A DNA stretch of 64,000 nucleotides from Sphagnum magellanicum (lineage: Eukaryota > Streptophyta > Sphagnopsida > Sphagnales > Sphagnaceae), in NCBI GenBank assembly GCA_021904315.1, contig CM038908.1, positions 19,302,501 through 19,366,500 on the forward strand. The letters are read 5' to 3'. This document shows positions 37,137-48,819 of the stretch, piece by piece. The position numbers and the translations under genes were made by a program. The notes below the pieces were generated by a model. That model saw nothing but the letters and a program-made list of their open reading frames with translations, was not told where the DNA came from and did not search any database. Within the stretch, counting starts at the first letter, position 1, and every line of letters starts with the position of its first letter.

Positions 37137-37503
37137 TCTGGTGCTAAGTATGTGACCCTGCAAATTGAAATTGGATGAAGAAAAGTCAAAACATGTGTGT
37201 TCGGTTCAGCAAAATGATTCTGGCCCGACATTTGTCGCCAGTTTGCTGAGGCTTGTGAAAGGCACAGCAAAGCGTAACACTTGCCAGAGACGAGTGTAAT
37301 AAATATGATCTGACTGCTGCTCTCTGTTTGTGATTGGCAAATCATAATGATTGGTCCAGGTGGTTTGCCATTAGTAGTCGCCCATCTATTTTTGCAGTAT
37401 CAGTTTTAATTTTAATGAGTAGGGTTGGAGAAAAGTAAAGAACTAAACTTGGATGTGAGGAACATGTTTGCAGGGTCACATGCTGAGCACACTGGAGATG
37501 CTC
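37137..37503. mobile_element. Harbinger-like MITE, copy A
   Basis: Ends GAGCAACTCC... and ...GGAGATGCTC form imperfect terminal inverted repeats of about 36 bases that both run on to TGTGACCCTGCA. The flanks are TTA (37134-37136 and 37504-37506), the TWA target duplication of PIF/Harbinger elements. No transposase frame is present. Confidence 0.8.
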
Positions 37504-38089
37504 TTAGGTTTCAAATTTGCTTGGAGATGGATTGTAATAATAGGCTCCCTAGAGCTCTCCTCGTTTGGTACTATGAACTACTAACAAAGTAGTAGCAAAC
37601 CACATGATGGGTCTACTTGAAATCCTAGAATTGACCCACCAGCCAGCCAGTTCATGTTGTTAGTTTTCATGTGTCACTCAATATATGCCAGGCTTGCAGC
37701 TGTCAAGCCTTGTGCTGGTGCTCAGTATTTTGCTCATTGCCCTCAATTCGCTCCTCCCCTGCATGCACACACACACAAAAGCACTCTCTTTGGTAACTGT
37801 GAACTTGACTCAAATCACAAACTCTTATCATTGTGAAGAGTTTTGTGATAATTTCCTTCGCAAAAAGGGTTCTTGACTTTCCCAGGACTGCAGAAAGTGT
37901 GCAGATGGTTGATCAAAATTTTGTTGGACTGAGCTGAACTTCCATGGTTATGAGGCTGGCATCAAAACTCCATTAAAGTCCAGCCATTGCACAGGCGCTC
38001 CTGCTGGCACATTTAACAACTCCTAGTGCATCCTGCAGAAGCAGCGAGCCTAAACCCTAAACCCTCCACCCATACCCCCCTATTTGGAC

Positions 38090-38523
38090 CAGTGTTGGGC
38101 CAGTTATTGAGTTTTGACTCAGTTGTCAAGCCGATATTGATAACCTACCAGCCGGTTAAATTCATAATTGTATGGTATGGAAATTTCAAAATCTAATAAC
38201 CTACTTGGATGATTCAATTAGGTTTCCACCAGTTAGGCTTTCAATCTTTAATCACGATTAAAAAACCCTATAATCAGTGTATAATTGGCAAGTCAATCGA
38301 TGGTTCTCAATCAGTTCACGGAGAACCTTTTCTTATGCATAATGGATGGTTATTACACAATTTTTTTTGGAAAATACTATTTGAAACCTCAAATGTTTTT
38401 TGATATTGATAACCTGTGTGTCCACAAAGTACCTACCCAACAAAAGAAATTCAAAAAAAAAAAAAAAAAAAAAAAAAAACCTACCCAACAATTATTAAAA
38501 GAAGCAATAACTGGCCAACACTG
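38090..38523. mobile_element. hAT-like MITE with a perfect 8-bp target duplication
   Basis: Left end CAGTGTTGGGCCAGTTATTG and right end, read inward, CAGTGTTGGCCAGTTATTG form ~20-bp terminal inverted repeats. They are flanked by identical ATTTGGAC at 38082-38089 and 38524-38531. An 8-bp duplication with CAGTG-type ends is the hAT signature. No transposase is encoded. A poly-A insertion sits inside it. Confidence 0.85.
38444..38478 (+). mobile_element. tiny poly-A retro-insertion nested in the hAT-like MITE
   Basis: Nine bases (AAGAAATTC) and about 26 A residues lie between two copies of ACCTACCCAACAA (38431-38443 and 38479-38491). A target duplication of 13 bases plus a poly-A tail suggests target-primed reverse transcription by LINE machinery with almost complete 5' truncation. 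Polymerase slippage could have altered the A count. Confidence 0.65.
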
Positions 38524-39464
38524 ATTTGGACCTATGTGGCTATTTATCCACAATGCACATCCAACATAGAGTGTTAATTATTCTCACATCCCTTTTCATA
38601 AAGATGAAAAAGTGGACAATATAATATGAGAAATTATTAAATTATTAAATGTCACCACGTGAGGCAATCAATAAATATGGCTGGCTAATAATTTTAAAAA
38701 AAAGAGTCATTTCCTTTTACTAGCCCTCTTGAGTATTGACTTGCTATCATGCTTCATCCAAAATATGGTGTACTTATTAAAGGCCATTTTAGTGCTATGG
38801 GTGGAGAAATGGAGATGCTCTTTTACTTAATAAGTAGCCTACTTTGTGTGGCCCAGGATCTCATGAGTCATGAGTCATAACTTATAAGAACTACTAGGCT
38901 ACTAGCCTAATAATAACTAGCTTCTGTTGGATTGTCATCATGATCATTATTGATCTAGCAACAACATCCTTTGATTACACAAACCTCTTGGCCACTGCAC
39001 TTATGTCCTCCCCCCACCCCCCAAAGACAAGAACAAACTTTGAAAGATTGCAAAAATAGATGAAGCATTAACTAACTTATTTGGGAGCAAGTTAGGAGTA
39101 GAAAAGGCTCTATATTACATGGTAAGTTGTGAGGAACTCCATATTTTCTTTAGTGTGAATTTTTGCATTTTTGTCCTACCTGAAAAATATGCTACATACA
39201 ATGGATTATTTCATGCCCCAAAATGTGAGGATTCATTAATTTTTAAAATAAAATCCCTAGATTTCTACAAGTTCCCCAATATGTATAAGGATGCCTAAAG
39301 ACCTGTGTTTTTTTTTTTTTTTTTTTTTTTTTCGCATTGTAGATGCATAAAGCCGATGGATGCACATCCACGGGCTTTAATCCCAGCTAGATTTTATGGT
39401 GGCTAAAGTCCTGCCCACACGCTTTACCTTACACTTATATTTGTCTACTTTCAGATACGGTCTA

Positions 39465-39525
39465 TAGCCAAATTTGGCTAAATCTTCTTGTGGATGATTT
39501 CCAGTTTGGCTACATCACAAAATTG
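39465..39525 (+). repeat. dispersed short repeat, family 3, second clear copy
   Basis: Reads TAGCCAAATTTGGCTAAATC, then TTCTTGTGGATGATTTCCAG and TTTGGCTACATCACAAAAT. It matches the reverse complement of 42300-42362 (TTGGCTACATCACAAAAT) and the copy at 26742. Confidence 0.6.
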
Positions 39526-39560
39526 GAAAAAAAAGAAAAAAGAAGACCCCGAAGTTGTAA

Positions 39561-39936
39561 GAGTATCCTCAGCGGTTCTTAGTACGTGACCCTGCACAGT
39601 AAAGTTGGATGAAGAAAAGTCAAAATATGCCGGTTTGGCCGAGGAAAATTGTTGTGGCCCAACATAATTACACAGTTTTCGGAGGCTAGTAAAAGGTGCA
39701 GCAGAGCTGCGGGAGCAGCTGCCAGAAAACGACGTAATAAATATGATCTGCCTGGTGCTCCCTGTTTCTAATCAGCCAACCATAATGATTGGTCCAGGTG
39801 GTTTGCTATTAGTAGTCCCCTACCTATCTGCAAGTCACAGTTTCAGTTTTACGGGTGGGGTTGCAGAAAAAGTAAATAACCAAACTTGGATCTGAGAAAT
39901 GTTTTGCAGGGTCGTATACTGCAGCTAGGGATGTTC
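39561..39936. mobile_element. Harbinger-like MITE, copy B (sibling of copy A)
   Basis: Same family as 37137-37503. Shared internal blocks include AAAGTCAAAA, TAATAAATATGATCTG, ATAATGATTGGTCCAGGTGG and TAGTAGTC. Flanked by TAA on both sides (39558-39560, 39937-39939). The two copies lie about 2 kb apart in the same orientation and have diverged visibly. Confidence 0.8.
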
Positions 39937-40279
39937 TAACAGGAATACATCAGCCTTACGATTCAACCAGAATGGAGGGAACTCATCTTGATCCCCTAGT
40001 GTCCGTTCGGTGCCCTTCCTCTTTTCATCCATTTTGTTAGAGATGATCACAATTTTGCTTGAATGGTTAATTTTTTATTATAAAAAACCCATATCCTCTC
40101 CTCTTCTTGGGGGGTGGAGCGGGGCGGGGGGTGTAATTGAGTGTGTAGATATACACAATGTACAGTGTTTCGATATGGTTGTGGAATCTGTGGAGTGTTT
40201 TGATATGGGTGTTCGAATATGATGCGAAGTTAGTTAGAAATCCCACCTTTTGTTTGCAAACTAACTTAACCTTGCCAAA

Positions 40280-40420
40280 GGTCAGAATGGCCCATTTTGG
40301 GCAGCTTCTCTAGGCTTCTAAACTTGGGGAAAAAAAAAGTGTGACTTGACTTTCAATGTAAAACCTCCCCAAAAGGCCTAACTAGACTTGGTGCAAGTGT
40401 CTTAACTGATGGAGGTGGTT
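40280..40420 (-). repeat. single-unit inverted relative of the 43.3-44.2 kb element
   Basis: The reverse complement reads CACTTGCACCAAGTCTAGTT, AGGCCTTTTGGGGAGG, then AGCCTAGAGAAGCTGCCCAA AATGGGCC. This is the same order as the left flank and first repeat at 43337-43445. Only one repeat unit is present. Confidence 0.65.
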
Positions 40421-41510
40421 TGTTTATGCTTGGTAAGGCCCGCAACTGGGGTCTTTAGAATAAAGGCTTGATGATGAGTTGGAGATGATGGACCAAATTG
40501 CTATAAATTCCACTGGCAAGGGCTTTACTGAACATAAAAACCCATTTCCCTGGGAGTGGGCTTGGGCATTTTGCTTTTCAAAATGTTCGCCTCTTGGTGG
40601 ATGTAAAATTGTGTGTGCTACAACGTGACCTCCAAATACACTAAAAGAAGCAGGCTGGGTTTTTACAGTTTCACAGCTGATCGGTTGGAGACGTATGTGT
40701 TTTGGGTTGCCCTGGGCATCTTTTACAGATTAGGGTTTAGGGTTTTCGAACCCTGAAAACCTAAGGTCAAAATCTGCCAAGTTGATTGAACATCTTCTCA
40801 AAACTTGCAGTTAATTTAAAATGATTTTCAAGAATTGACAAAAAAATGTTGATTACATTAAAGAAAACAAATAAAAACTTGGTTATTAGTTCCTACATAT
40901 ACACTTACACTACATTCCCCAAGGTGGCCCCCATTACACTCAGCTGTCCCACTACCTCCCACCCTCCCCCCCCCCATATCTCTATACTCTAAACCAAAAC
41001 ATGTCCACATATGCACAAAGGAAAACATTCATGCACGGGGAAAGAATGTAGACAATGCATCGGGTTGCCACAATCCCAGACAATCAAAAAGGATTATATA
41101 ATTCCTAAAGCAATCTCTTAACTCTTTTTTTTCCTTCTTCCCTATGATGCACTTGCTTGCTTCAGATTCCTGATTCTTTTAGTTCGGCACTTTCTGTTTG
41201 TATTTTCCGTCTCTCTCTCTCCTGTAGAGGAGAATCCTTCCACAATCCAAGCAAAAAGCCACCCACAATAAATCCTGACCCCAAACATGGCGTCCTAAAT
41301 GTGAAAAAAATTGCACCCCTTTGCTTGAAAACATCCCATGGACACGGAGTGTTTAAAATTTGGATGGAAATTCAACGGAATGATTTCAAGTTATGTGATG
41401 AACGTGGGTGAAACTTTTAAAAAATGAAAACCATTGTTGTTGGGTATAATTCAATTTTTTAAAAAAAAATTCATTTTCTTTTTTCCTCATGGAGAGATAA
41501 GGTTCTGTTA

Positions 41511-41632
41511 TGGGTAAGATCCCAGGGTGGGGGCATTCCCCCAAATAAAGGGCTTAGGACAAGGTGGTAGTTGAGTCCGGAGGCCCCACATTTGGGGAAT
41601 GTCCCCCCAACAAAGTATGGACCTTGCCCATT
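41511..41632 (-). repeat. foldback dispersed repeat, family 1, minus copy
   Basis: Its reverse complement aligns along its length to 25198-25305 through GGGACATTCCCC, GGACTCAACTA, CACCTTGTCCTAAG and GGGAATGCCC. The two copies define a MITE-like family with imperfect inverted ends. Confidence 0.65.
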
Positions 41633-42498
41633 CTAAAAGCATAAGGCAAACATTATCCTAAACCTAAATCTACATAGTTGACAATGCTATAGGAGCAAAG
41701 AGGCACACCTTACACCTACAAGAGGTCACTCTATTTGTGAGGAAGCATAAGAAGTATAAATGAAGAGCCCTTCAAAATACTCTACTCAATTTCTTTGAGT
41801 ACTTTCCGTGTACCCCTTTGTTCAATGGGAAACGAGATTGGTACCAACTATGAATGAATGAATGATTATATGGTTCTGATTCCTTCTTCTCCATACCAAG
41901 TGGCACTTTCTATAAGCCGCAAACATCCGGGAATTGTGGCATGTAAGTCATGATACCATTCCTAGCAACCATAAGCGACACCATGGGACTTGGGTGCCCC
42001 TAGGTTTTACTCGGTCGTTTTAACAGGTTTTCTCGAAGTCGCCCCTTGAATTGTTGGGTTGAGCTTAATCTCACTACTGTCTATAATAGTCTGTACTTGA
42101 TCTGCACTTTTGTTGGCTGAAATAATTATCTGATTTGAAAATAAGGGTTTGACAGTGTTTTTTTTGTGTTTTGTTTTTTTTGAAATTTCTGAAACTTTTG
42201 ACAGTTTCAAAATTAAAACAAAAGTACTCAATGTAATTACCTTGTGGCAGGAATACATTGGCAGTTTAGGGCAGGGTTTTTTCTTATAAAAAAAAAAGAT
42301 TTTGTGATGTAGCCAAGGTGGCGACCATCCAGAAACTAATTTAGCCCATTCTGACTACATGCCAGATATGAAAGTAGAAATCACATTTTTCAGGACGAAT
42401 TTTGACGAAAATTCGCCAATAATAGAAAAACACTGGTTTAGGGGGTAGATATTGGTTCCTAAACCTTGCTGGGCAATCCTCACTTCATTTTCTATCTA

Positions 42499-42719
42499 AA
42501 GGTGCATTCACACCTGATGTTAAGTCAGTGTTAAATGAAAATCTAGGTGGCATCCTAGGTGGCACCCAATGTTAAATGGGTGATAGCTCGATGTTAAGTG
42601 AATGGGGTAGCTTATAACAAAAAGATGTTCATGGTATGCAAGTGTAAGTCCTAAATGACTAGCATGGTGTTAGGGGACTCAACACTAGAGTTACTAACAC
42701 CCAAGTGTGAATGTGCCTT
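42499..42719. mobile_element. short MITE with AAGGTGCATTCACAC ends
   Basis: The 221-bp segment begins AAGGTGCATTCACAC and ends GTGTGAATGTGCCTT, inverted with one mismatch, and is flanked by TA on both sides. The interior repeats GATGTTAAGT-like motifs. The TA target suggests a Stowaway/Tc1-mariner-type MITE. The superfamily is not certain. Confidence 0.65.
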
Positions 42720-43324
42720 TAGATTTTGGTTTGAGATGGGTAGTCTACAATTTTGTTTCAGCTTCGGTTGGTTGCTCCATTTTGTGTAGGTTAAATGTCC
42801 CTGGCATCAGACCAACACTTGTGTGTAATAACCGAGTCAGGCCAGTACGGTGGGCCCTCGGGCTCCTCCTCGTACAGTAAGAAACAATAAAACTCTCGCT
42901 CGTATGGCAAGAAATTACATTTTGTAATTTCAAAAAATCCAATGCCCGACACAGAGACACGGAGGATATTTAATGGGATTATTATTAAACCTTGAACAAG
43001 AGTGACGGGTACAGAAAATGATGAATTGTTGAAGATTACAGCAATATTTTCAGAAATGTTGAAATTCTCACAAAATATTCAGTTTCAACGAAAAAAAATT
43101 ATGAAAGAAAAAAAAATATTTAAAAAATATTCTGAAATATTTTGTATTAAACATGAAATCTTCAAAATAAGATGATTATTTGACATTGAAATGTTGAACT
43201 TTGTATGCTACTAGTTAATTTTCCCTTTGAGAATGGGAGTGGCCGGTGGGTGCGGGAGTGAAAGGGTATGAGGAGTCTTCTTCATAAGACTGTTAGAACA
43301 GGTTAGAACCAACCAGAACTAGAG

Positions 43325-44200
43325 GCTTGTCAAGGCACTTGCACCAAGTCTAGCTAACTAGACCTTTTGAGGGGGACTTATTTGACAGCCTAACTTGCAA
43401 ATAATTTTTTCACCTCGCTCAAAAGCCTTGAGGAGCTGCCCCAAATGGCTTTTAAATTTTTGGTTTTCCTAACATTTAGGGCCTAAACAAACAAATTAGG
43501 CATAGAGGAGCTGCCCAAAATGGCCAGTCAAAGTTTAGCCTACAACCAAAATTGGTTGCCCTTAGGGCTTAGACAAACAAACAAACCAGGCCTAGAGGAG
43601 ATGCCCAAAATGGCATGTCAAAGGTTAACTTGCAACCAAAATAAATCGGTTGCCCTAACCTTCAGGGCTGAAAGAAACAAATTAGGCCTAGGGAGCTGCC
43701 CAAAATGGCTGATCAAAGTTTTGGCATGCCCTAACCTTTAGGGTTCAAAGAGACAAATTAGGCCAAGAGGAGCTGCCCAAAATAGCCAGTCAAAAGTTTG
43801 GCCTGCAACCAAAATTGGCTGCCCTAACCTGTAGGGCTTTAACAAACAAATTAGGCCTAGAGGAGTTGCCCAAAATCAACAAGCCCAAAGTTTGGCCTAC
43901 AACCAAAATTGATTGCCCGAACATGTAGGGCTTAAACAAACAAATTGGGCATTGGGGAGTTGCCCAAAATCGCGAGTCAAAGTTTGGCCTTCAACCAAAA
44001 TTGATTGCCCCAACCTATAGGGCTTTAACAAACAAATTAGGCCTTGGAGAGTTGCCAAAAATGGCCGCTCAAAGTTTGGCCTCGAACCAAAATTGGTTAC
44101 CATGAACTTTAGGGCTTCAACAAAAACAAATTAGTCCTTGGAGACATGCCAAAAGTAGCCGGTCAAAATTTGGCCTTCAACCAAAGCTTACAACCAAAAA
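43325..44200 (+). repeat. tandem-repeat element: unique left flank plus nine ~92-bp units
   Basis: Units begin GAGGAGCTGCCCAAAATGGC-like, continue through CAAAGTTTGGCC, CAACCAAAATTGGTTGCCCT and AACCTTTAGGGCTT, and end ACAAACAAATTAGGCCTA. Starts are at about 43431, 43505, 43595, 43690, 43767, 43860, 43953, 44045 and 44138. The left flank (CACTTGCACCAAGTCTAG, about 43340) also occurs inverted beside a single unit at 40280-40420, so the array belongs to a defined element. Confidence 0.85.
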
Positions 44201-44553
44201 AAATTACACCGTAATGTATATGGGCTTAAGTAATCGGTAATGACTATGTCCTTTATGGCAGGTTCAAACTTCAAATGAAAAACTTCCCTTGTTGGATCTA
44301 AGCTTCTCATCTAAAGGCATGCACTTCGATGGAACATGTCCATCCATTCATCCATCCATCATATGCACACATAGTACTCTGAATGTCACTCACACATTGG
44401 GTCAAGTTCCAGCCAAAATTTTATGCCCAAATCCTATTCAAATGTGTTCCCAGGCTCTTCCTTCTGAGCAGAGCCAACAACTTCAGCAGCCTCACAGAAC
44501 TATTCGCACAACAGAACTATTCATTTTTGGAGTTATTACCATGATCGTCTTTG

Positions 44554-44576
44554 AGTGAGAGAGAGAGAGAGAGAGA
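44554..44576. repeat. GA microsatellite
   Basis: About eleven GA units followed by a purine- and G-rich segment (44690-44730). Confidence 0.9.
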
Positions 44577-45018
44577 AAGTAAGAGGAGAATGTGAATACT
44601 TTTGTTAGATCATGTTGGGAAGATCTTCTGCAGCTTCTTGGTGATCGTACTATGAAACCCATTTTTATTTTTATTTTTGTTGGCTGTTCTAAAGGTGGGG
44701 GCGGGGGGGAGGGGGAGGGGGGAAGAAGAAGGCAATTGTGTATTGATGGAAAAGGAATGAGAAATTCAGACAGAAGATGGTGATGGGCTTTTGAATCTTT
44801 TGTGAGTTTTTTTTAAAAAAAATCCAGATACCCCCAGGTTTCAAGGGAAGAAGATTGGTTCAGTTTCTTCGGAAGCTGCTGGCCCACAAATTATTAATTT
44901 GATTAAAGAGCTCCAAAACCATGCTTTTTTTTTTGGTTTTGTTTTGGGGTCCCACATTATTAGGCCTTTTTTTTGGGGATTTGTATTTCTCGGGAATCCA
45001 GTGTTGTGTCCCACTATT

Positions 45019-45020
<2 letters not shown>

Positions 45021-45052
<32 letters not shown>
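45021..45052 (+). repeat. 32-base poly-G tract
   Basis: An uninterrupted run of 32 G. Other long G runs are at 126-139 (14), 34065-34075 (11), 47981-47990 (10) and 47998-48012 (15), with C runs near 22595, 55450 and 60975. Confidence 0.95.
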
Positions 45053-45054
<2 letters not shown>

Positions 45055-46779
45055 AAAATGGTCGTAATTTAGGGGGATTATAAGTAGGAGAGGTCGAATG
45101 TTTGGAGGCCAGCAAATGGAAGGCCAAATGCTGCAAATTGTCCTATTCTACTTGTTTGTAAACTGTCCGTTTCCAACATGTAAGTATTATGTCTCTGTGG
45201 AAGTTCGAAGAAAACCCATCTTTTTTAAGTACAAAAAAAAAGACTGCATGTGTAGCAGATCTGTCACAAAGCAAAGCAAAGGCAAGTCGTACATTCAGAG
45301 CCGCTAAACATTAAGGCCAAAAGCCCAGATTTGACTCTCTCAAATAGGGTAGTTGTGATTCTTTTTCCCCTCTCGTTCGTTCTCAGATACGAAGGATGGA
45401 GGTGGGTGCGGGGGTGGGGCTACTGGTCTGAATGAAGTAACCTGGAGAGAGAATTTCAAAGTGAAAATGGCCAGCAACCTCCCTGGAGAGATAATTTCCT
45501 AGTGAATTTGGATAAAGAAAACAAGAGTGATCTTATGTCCTACTAACATTGTTACTCATTTTGGTATGAAATTATGTATGTCTTAGGTAGTTCATACCGG
45601 TGTCGGCCGGTTCTTACTTTTCAAGCAAACCTTCAGTTCCAGTTTCAACTTTAATAAATATATGTATATATTGAAAGAACCCCGTGGTTCTGCTGGTTCA
45701 AGGATTTTTTTAAAAAATTTATGATAGAACTTTCAGTTCAGGTTTGGACCCATTTTTTCACATTTCAAGACCCTTGGTTCCCAGTTTCTTTTATTTAAAA
45801 ATTTCTTAGGTGGGTCTGTCTCCAAGTTCAATCTAGTTTTACCCGCCTACACCTAACTCAAAACTGAAATTTTTTTCTAATTATTATCACTATACCACCA
45901 ATAAAATGTGACCACCTATATATTGACTACATGATTAAAACTTGAAAAAATAGTTTATAAAAAAAAACTGCATATTTGAGACATGTTCCAGAAGTAAGAA
46001 CTACATGTTTAATGCCACCCCCACACCACCCTCAAATTATTATTCAAAAAACATGTTGCTATTATTATTCAAAGCCCTTAAAAAAAAATTCTCAAACTAA
46101 ACAACATTACTAACCACAGGAATAACTTAATTAATTAAAAATTGAAAAGAAAAAGGAAAAAAAAAGAGAGAAAAATCTCAACACGAATAAAAACAGGTTT
46201 CGGGGCTGGTTCCAAGTCCAGTTTTAACCAGAGGACAGTTCCTGGTTCTGACTTGAGTTTTTGGCTGACTTGAGGTTATGGTTCTAGTTTTGGAATGAAT
46301 TTTCAAATTTTAGAACCTATAAAACCCGAAACCCACCAAGGCTGGTTCATAACCGTAGTAATAAATTACAGCCCTAATAAGTATCACATGTCTCCCACTT
46401 ACAAAGTGTCTTCTTCTAGAGTAAGTTCCCAACTATATTTGCTGATATACAACATGGAGTATGGGGGAAGGGATTGAGTTGTAGGGGAGGCTCCCATACA
46501 AGTGCATTCTCCTGAGGGAAGGGCACCCGATGGCATAGCATGACACTCACACCCTCAAGTGTTTTTGAACCTTAGGAAAAGTACACGAGTACAAGAACCT
46601 CCCCCCCTTGCGCAAACAACTCTATTTTGAATTCCTAGTTTCTTTCCCATGGGTAAGCAGATAAGGAATGTAAGTGGTTACTATGTAGGTATGAAACTAG
46701 GTATAACCTAAACCCTAGACAAGGTACCTAGGCAGGTGCATGTGGATGCGTAGCAATTAGTACATAGCTAACTTAACCA

Positions 46780-46895
46780 CTTTGGTTAGCTATGGGACAG
46801 GAATAACATGAACAAGTGTTTCCTGTCCATACACCATCTATCAGTTTGGGATAGTGCACTGGTGGGGTGCTTGTTCACTTTGGCCTGGACAAAGG
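46780..46895 (+). repeat. dispersed repeat, family 2, distant plus copy
   Basis: Contains GTTAGCTATGGGACAGGAAT, AAGTGTTTCCTGTCCATACA, GTGCACTGGTGGGGTGC and GTTCACTTTGGCC. It is homologous to the pair at 24.1-24.6 kb. Confidence 0.6.
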
Positions 46896-47182
46896 AACAA
46901 GGAACCCAAAGGGTGCAAAGAACCCATCTTCTTCCAAACTGCTCATAATTCCAATGTTACAACTCGTAATGATTCTTTGCAAATGAACTAGGTACCACCC
47001 GGGGGGATAGGTTGTCAGTTACTGGGAATAGTTGAGGTGTTAGAATGCTGAGAATATTGAGCTGGTAACCAGGCATAACTGATCATAGTGAGAATGGAGA
47101 ACCTCTTTTCATCCATGAGGAGATATTATTTTCATCCATTAACCTATAGGTTTACAGAATCATTAGGCCAATATGAGCTTCC

Positions 47183-47288
47183 GTTGGTAGTTGGTACCTT
47201 GTGCTAAGTCTTAGGCCACTAATGAAAAGAAAGTTGTTGGTAGTTGGTACCTTGTGCTAAGTCTTAGGCCACTAATGAAAAGAAAGTC
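47183..47288 (+). repeat. recent 53-bp tandem duplication
   Basis: 47183-47235 and 47236-47288 are identical except at the final base (GTTGGTAGTTGGTACCTTGT...GAAAAGAAAGT). The near-perfect identity in a decayed region marks a young event or an assembly artefact. Confidence 0.9.
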
Positions 47289-48819
47289 GCAGGTTATTGT
47301 GTGTAAACTCATGTTCTAATAGCAAATTCCAGATTCTTATTACAGTTCCTGTTTGGTTTACAATTGTCATGTCTGGGGAGCAGCACAAAATCGGACCCTT
47401 TTTAATCTAGTCTAATCTACGGCGATGAAGTTAGTTAGCACATCTAATTAACTAAGATGAAGTGGGATGCAAATTTTCCAAATTCAAAGCCAATCCTTTT
47501 ATGGTTGTAAACTAAGGTGTAAAGTGGCATGCAAAATGTGCACCCATTTTTTCTTCTTCTTCTTTTCTGTTTTGGGGAGAGGCAGGGGATTGGGGGCAGG
47601 GGTTGACAACTTATACAAAGTGGGATGTATGTTTCATTTCAAATTCAACTTTTTTTTGCAGTGCAAACTAAGATAAAATGACATGCATTTTTCCAAACTA
47701 GAATCTGGGTCTTTTGATTTAAATTAAGATACCGCATCAAAAGCATGTTTTTCTTTCCACAAATTTTCAAATGGCACACATTTGCATGGCAGGGGCGAAT
47801 CTCCATGTTCTAAAGAAAGGAGTGAAGAATTGTGTAAAATTTTATTAATTATCTGAAAAAAGCAAATGGACAAACACAGAGAGACAGAGTTATATATCCC
47901 TATATATGAGAGAGAGAGTGTGTGTGTGAGATAGTTAGTTAATTAGTTAGTTAGTTGGGTGCAAATGGGGTGTGAGAGTTGGGGGGGGGGAAATGGAGGG
48001 GGGGGGGGGGGGAGAGGATCAAAAATGTCGCATATGGGAGACTCATATTGTCACTAAAATCATGGACTATGGACACTAATAACAATGCAATTTTGTACCC
48101 GCACTCCAAGAGAGAGAGAGAGCTCTGGCCCCGCCCCCCCAGCATGATCGGTTTTGTATAGAAAATAATAATATTTATTTAGACTATGGACTTCTGTTAC
48201 TTGGGCATGTGGGGATACCACCCTTTGACAGAGTAAACAAAGCCAAAAAGCTCTCTCTCACCATTGGAATTTGGTGTGGGGGGTGGGGGGAAGGGAGGAG
48301 AGAGGAGGGGGGCGGGAGGCATGCTCACTCACTCATTCACTCTACCTCCTTGGATTTTTTCTTTTTGACAATATAGGGAGGAAGTAAGTCATTCAATGAT
48401 TCCATTTGGGCAAAATAAAACAAAAGAAAAAGCCAAATCCTAACACCAAAAAACGAAAATGAAGATTCCCAAAACCTAAAACAAGTCATTTTGATTGGAC
48501 AACAAAGTGATTTCCAAACACTTGGTAAGGCATATAGGTAGGTAGTATATATATAAATGTATATATACCCTACACCATAGCCCTAATCCCAACCCCCAAA
48601 AAAACATACAAATCTGATGGGATCTGATCCCAATATAGTAAGCAAATAAGGAAGGTGGATTTGTGCAGTTTTAAATTTGTGTGGGAATTTTGTTTGCTTA
48701 TTTATTTATTTATTTATTTATTTATTGGGTTGCTTTTGGCAATTTAGCGTAGCCTAGCTTTTGGTTTGCAACAGTGCAAATCACAGAGCTAGGCTAAATT
48801 GTCTTGTGGTGACAAAGCG
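47289..48819. other. spacer upstream of the IDD leader, G-rich in its second half
   Basis: GA/GT microsatellites, GTTA repeats (47932-47957), two long G runs and further G-rich DNA to about 48320. Several G-quadruplex-capable stretches. No gene seen. Confidence 0.5.
48698..48726. repeat. TTTA microsatellite
   Basis: About seven TTTA units, roughly 100 bases before the GC-rich leader of the IDD gene. Confidence 0.9.

Larger units (their letters stand above)
44201..46779. other. spacer with the long poly-G tract
   Basis: GGTTC-rich stretches at about 45590-45850 and 46200-46350 look like relics of one repeat. No gene seen. Confidence 0.45.

Noticed and set aside
39290-39352. Second poly-A retro-insertion around the 25-T tract
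   Set aside because: GATGCCTAAAG/GATGCATAAAG resemble a target duplication but have a mismatch, and the T tract does not abut the repeat.
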